Shown here: positions 6,415-8,472 of the stretch, one piece after another | How positions within the stretch are numbered: the stretch's first letter is position 1 | How the letters are laid out: each line of letters opens with the position of its first letter | Source of the DNA: Pseudomonas sp. | GTDB lineage: Bacteria; Pseudomonadota; Gammaproteobacteria; Pseudomonadales; Pseudomonadaceae | NCBI RefSeq assembly: GCF_030147005.1 | Contig: NZ_JASLAW010000105.1 | Coordinates: forward strand, 1 to 8,472 | DNA length: 8,472 nucleotides | Reading direction: 5' to 3' | Notes under the pieces: model-generated | What the model was told of the DNA's origin: nothing | What the model saw: only the letters and a program-made list of their open reading frames with translations | Database searches by the model: none | Program-made: the position numbers and the translations under genes

Positions 6415-7251
6415 GTGAGTCTCACAGGTCCTGCGCAGCGAATGAGTAAAGCAAGCTTTCAGCGACTGGTGCTTGGCCTTGTCTTGAGTTCCTTACTGGC
6501 AGCCTGCTCGAGCACGCCATCCGGTGGTGCACGGGTAGTTGACCGTACTAATGGAGCACCGCAAAAGCCGACGGTGACTACTGGCCAGTACGTGGTACGC
6601 AAGGGCGACACCCTGTTCTCGATTGCCTTCCGTTATGGTTGGGATTACAAGGCACTCGCAGCTCGTAACAATATTCCTGTGCCTTATACGATTCATCCGG
6701 GGCAGACGATTCGTTTCGATGGCCGCGCCGGGTCGGCGCCTACGGCTGTGGTGACAAAGTCAGGATCTTCGTCTTCCTCTTCGAGCAAAACCACCATCAT
6801 TACTCGGCCTGCGGGCACCGCCGCGCCTTCGGTTGCGAGCAAGCCGGCACCCGCGCCGCTGCCACCTGCGGGACCCGCGCCGACCGGTTGGGGATGGCCC
6901 TCAAACGGAGTGTTGATTGGAAAATTCTCTTCAAACGGCAGTTTGAATAAAGGCATTGATATCGCCGGGGATTTGGGACAGCCTGTTTTGGCTGCGTCTG
7001 ATGGGACAGTGGTGTACGCCGGGAGTGGTTTACGGGGCTACGGCGAGCTGGTCATCATCAAACACAGCGATACCTACGTCAGTGCCTACGGTCATAACCG
7101 CAGGTTGTTGGTTCGGGAGGGGCAGCAAGTCAAGGTCGGACAGACAATTGCCGAAATGGGTTCAACGGGCACGGACCGGGTGAAACTGCACTTTGAGATT
7201 CGCCGTCAAGGGAAGCCTGTAGATCCATTGCAATTCCTACCCCGCCGTTGA
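6415..7251 (+). CDS. nlpD: Outer-membrane lipoprotein NlpD (LysM and LytM/M23 domains)
   Basis: A 278-residue lipoprotein from a GTG start. The start is chosen because GGGAG lies 6 nt upstream, the MSLT...QRM opening matches Pseudomonas homologues, and it leaves a proper signal peptide with lipobox LAAC (Cys31). An ATG at 6442 would also keep the lipobox. A LysM peptidoglycan-binding domain covers about Y59-F101, then comes a Ser/Pro/Ala-rich linker with a seven-serine run, then an M23/LytM domain (about 160-275). The M23 site is degenerate: the first zinc His is Asn178 (NKGID) and the first His of H-x-H is Lys257 (KLHFE), while D182, H227 and H259 remain. This fits the E. coli role, where NlpD activates the amidase AmiC during septum splitting and is not itself an enzyme. 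The gene contains the major rpoS promoter region. Confidence 0.95.
   Translation: MSLTGPAQRMSKASFQRLVLGLVLSSLLAACSSTPSGGARVVDRTNGAPQKPTVTTGQYVVRKGDTLFSIAFRYGWDYKALAARNNIPVPYTIHPGQTIRFDGRAGSAPTAVVTKSGSSSSSSSKTTIITRPAGTAAPSVASKPAPAPLPPAGPAPTGWGWPSNGVLIGKFSSNGSLNKGIDIAGDLGQPVLAASDGTVVYAGSGLRGYGELVIIKHSDTYVSAYGHNRRLLVREGQQVKVGQTIAEMGSTGTDRVKLHFEIRRQGKPVDPLQFLPRR
6930..6947. promoter_or_regulatory. PsrA-type operator for rpoS, inside nlpD
   Basis: TTCAAACGGCAGTTTGAA is a palindrome with perfect 7-bp arms and a 4-base centre. Its core CAAAC-N4-GTTTG (6932-6945) fits the motif described for the TetR-family regulator PsrA, (G/C)AAAC-N2-4-GTTT(G/C). PsrA activates rpoS in P. putida and P. aeruginosa from a site inside nlpD. 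The palindrome lies about 410 nt before the rpoS ATG, close to where I recall the Pseudomonas rpoS transcription start. The assignment to PsrA is inferred from the motif and location. Confidence 0.75.
6930..7000 (+). promoter_or_regulatory. Probable rpoS promoter region
   Basis: In pseudomonads the main rpoS promoter lies within nlpD, roughly 370-380 nt before the rpoS start, which falls near 6980 here. The PsrA-type palindrome sits at the expected upstream position. A -35-like TTGATA occurs at 6956-6961, but no good -10 stands 16-18 bp after it, so the exact hexamers and start site are left open. Confidence 0.5.
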
Positions 7252-7260
7252 TGTGTTGCC

Positions 7261-7291
7261 AGCCTGTTCCCTCACGTAGAAGGAACAGGCT
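7261..7291 (+). ncRNA. Hairpin in the rpoS leader RNA
   Basis: AGCCTGTTCC (7261-7270) and GGAACAGGCT (7282-7291) form a perfect 10-bp stem with an 11-nt loop, starting 9 nt after the nlpD stop. No T-run follows, so it is not an ordinary intrinsic terminator. It lies in the leader of the rpoS mRNA, 65 nt upstream of the ATG. Possible roles are 3'-end protection or attenuation of nlpD transcripts, or translation control of rpoS. The structure is seen; the role is unknown. Confidence 0.6.
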
Positions 7292-7342
7292 CCAGCGTTG
7301 CCAAGGATAAAGGCGTCGCTTGAGCTTGAGGTCGAACTCACC

Positions 7343-7348
7343 AAAGGA
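7343..7348 (+). promoter_or_regulatory. rpoS ribosome binding site with GGA motif
   Basis: AAAGGA lies 8 nt before the rpoS ATG and fixes its start. It is also the last of three GGA motifs in the leader (7282, 7305, 7346), the core sequence bound by RsmA/CsrA-type repressors. Binding is not shown by the sequence. Confidence 0.7.
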
Positions 7349-7356
7349 CTATAACA

Positions 7357-8364
7357 ATGGCTCTCAGTAAAGAAGCGCCGGAGTTTGACATCGACGATGA
7401 GGTTCTCCTTATGGAGGCCGGCATCACTACGGAAACGATGTCAGATAATGAGGGGGCTTCACCACCCTCAGTTCGCACCAAATCCAAAAACTCCTCCGCG
7501 TTAAAGCAACACAAGTACATTGACTACACACGGGCGCTCGACGCGACCCAGTTGTACCTCAATGAAATCGGCTTTTCCCCCTTGCTTACCCCCGAAGAAG
7601 AAGTCCATTTTGCGCGTCTGTCGCAGAAAGGGGATCCGGCTGGGCGTAAACGCATGATTGAAAGTAACCTGCGCCTGGTGGTTAAAATCGCCCGACGCTA
7701 CGTCAATCGCGGGTTGTCACTGCTGGACTTGATCGAGGAGGGCAACCTCGGCTTGATCCGGGCGGTGGAGAAATTCGACCCTGAGCGGGGCTTTCGCTTC
7801 TCGACCTATGCCACCTGGTGGATTCGCCAGACCATCGAACGGGCGATCATGAATCAGACCCGCACGATCCGGTTGCCGATCCATGTGGTCAAGGAGCTCA
7901 ACGTGTACCTGCGGGCAGCGCGTGAGCTGACACAGAAACTCGATCATGAACCTTCGCCCGAAGAAATCGCCAACCTGCTGGAAAAACCGGTAGGGGAGGT
8001 CAAGCGCATGCTCGGCCTTAATGAGCGCGTGTCTTCGGTCGATGTCTCGCTGGGTCCGGATTCGGATAAAACCTTGCTGGACACGCTGACAGATGATCGC
8101 CCGACAGATCCCTGCGAGCTGTTGCAGGATGATGATCTGTCTCAAAGCATCGACCAGTGGCTGTCGGAGCTCACGGACAAGCAGCGCGAGGTGGTGATTC
8201 GCCGCTTCGGCCTGCGCGGTCATGAGAGCAGCACCCTGGAGGATGTAGGCCTGGAGATTGGCCTGACCCGTGAGCGGGTTCGGCAGATTCAGGTAGAAGG
8301 CCTCAAGCGCTTGCGCGAGATCCTTGAGAAGAACGGCTTGTCGAGTGAGTCGTTGTTCCAGTAA
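7357..8364 (+). CDS. rpoS: RNA polymerase sigma factor RpoS (sigma-38)
   Basis: A 335-residue sigma-70-family protein of full length and the master regulator of stationary-phase and stress genes. After an acidic N-terminus come region 1.2 (DATQLYLNEIGFSPLLTPEEE, about 62-82), region 2 with the core-binding segment DLIEEGNLGLIRAVEKFD (124-141) and -10 recognition FSTYATWWIRQTIERAI (148-164), region 3 (PIHVVKELN onward) and region 4 with the -35-binding helix-turn-helix TLEDVGLEIGLTRERVRQIQ (293-312). The start has AAAGGA 8 nt upstream. It is downstream of nlpD with a 105-nt leader. Transcription is expected from within nlpD plus readthrough. The lack of region 1.1 and the short N-terminus separate it from RpoD. 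Confidence 0.98.
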   Translation: MALSKEAPEFDIDDEVLLMEAGITTETMSDNEGASPPSVRTKSKNSSALKQHKYIDYTRALDATQLYLNEIGFSPLLTPEEEVHFARLSQKGDPAGRKRMIESNLRLVVKIARRYVNRGLSLLDLIEEGNLGLIRAVEKFDPERGFRFSTYATWWIRQTIERAIMNQTRTIRLPIHVVKELNVYLRAARELTQKLDHEPSPEEIANLLEKPVGEVKRMLGLNERVSSVDVSLGPDSDKTLLDTLTDDRPTDPCELLQDDDLSQSIDQWLSELTDKQREVVIRRFGLRGHESSTLEDVGLEIGLTRERVRQIQVEGLKRLREILEKNGLSSESLFQ

Positions 8365-8378
8365 ACGATGCAAGGCAA

Positions 8379-8468
8379 TGTGGGAGCGGGCGTGCTCGCG
8401 GATGGGGCGTATAAGTGGTCAGATGTAGTGGCTGATATACCCCGTTGGCGTGCAAGCCCCCGACCACA
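8379..8468. repeat. REP doublet (REPIN-like) downstream of rpoS
   Basis: A forward REP at 8379-8402 reads TGTGGGAGCGGGCGTGCTCG and continues CGGA, with a GCGGGC/GCTCGC hairpin. It faces a diverged inverted REP at 8445-8468, whose minus strand begins TGTGGTCGGGGGCTTGCACG. The heads point outward, as in P. fluorescens REPINs. The two halves differ more than in a typical active REPIN, so it may be an old copy or a chance pairing of two REP types. It starts 15 nt after the rpoS stop and may affect the 3' end of the mRNA. Confidence 0.65.
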
Positions 8469-8472
8469 AATT

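Noticed and set aside
7327..7340. TGAG-N6-CTCA near the rpoS ribosome site as a switch hairpin
   Set aside because: Only 4 bp with alternative registers; expected by chance and does not cover the ribosome site.
7351..7359. AACAA before the rpoS ATG as a Hfq/Crc target
   Set aside because: It is shorter than the A-rich AAnAAnAA motif and cannot be separated from ordinary A-rich start context.
8365..8472. Search for the small RNA rsmZ after rpoS
   Set aside because: No series of GGA-loop hairpins and no terminator is seen on either strand. The space is taken by REP sequence, so rsmZ, if present, lies beyond the window.

Overview
The window looks like a chromosomal segment of a fluorescent Pseudomonas (P. 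fluorescens group). The evidence is the gene order (LysR regulator, adhC, fghA, ispF, truD, surE, pcm, nlpD, rpoS), the GC-rich third codon positions, the near-Pseudomonas-identical protein signatures, and the TGTGGGAG-headed REP sequences between genes. Species cannot be fixed by eye.

Left edge (1-235): the 5' end of an IS256-family insertion sequence, with the transposase N-terminus on the minus strand and its terminal repeat ending near 139. It abuts what looks like a broken REP sequence, and a second REP-like hairpin follows before the end of the LysR gene. The rest of the IS lies outside the window.

Formaldehyde detoxification (236-3207): a LysR-type regulator (probable GfnR) is divergent from adhC (glutathione-dependent formaldehyde dehydrogenase) and fghA (S-formylglutathione hydrolase). 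The two enzymes act in sequence: formaldehyde plus glutathione forms S-hydroxymethylglutathione, AdhC oxidises it to S-formylglutathione, and FghA releases formate and glutathione. The 108-bp divergent gap carries an AT-rich inverted repeat, a plausible regulator site. An intrinsic terminator closes the fghA unit and runs right up to the ispF start codon.

Housekeeping and stress operon (3262-8364): ispF (isoprenoid precursor synthesis), truD (tRNA pseudouridine 13), surE (stationary-phase nucleotidase) and pcm (repair of damaged aspartyl residues) are translationally coupled by overlaps of 4, 13 and 1 nt. After a 210-bp gap come nlpD (an outer-membrane lipoprotein of the divisome/amidase-activator type with a degenerate LytM site) and rpoS (stationary-phase sigma factor). 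A perfect 18-bp palindrome inside nlpD matches the PsrA operator known to drive rpoS in pseudomonads. The rpoS leader holds a 10-bp perfect hairpin and three GGA motifs.

Right edge (8365-8472): a divergent REP doublet (REPIN-like) follows rpoS. The small RNA gene rsmZ, often found beyond rpoS in Pseudomonas, is not seen in this window.

I see no undescribed multi-gene system here. The best second looks are regulatory: the ispF terminator/ribosome-site overlap, the PsrA palindrome embedded in nlpD codons, the rpoS leader, and the IS insertion into a REP cluster.
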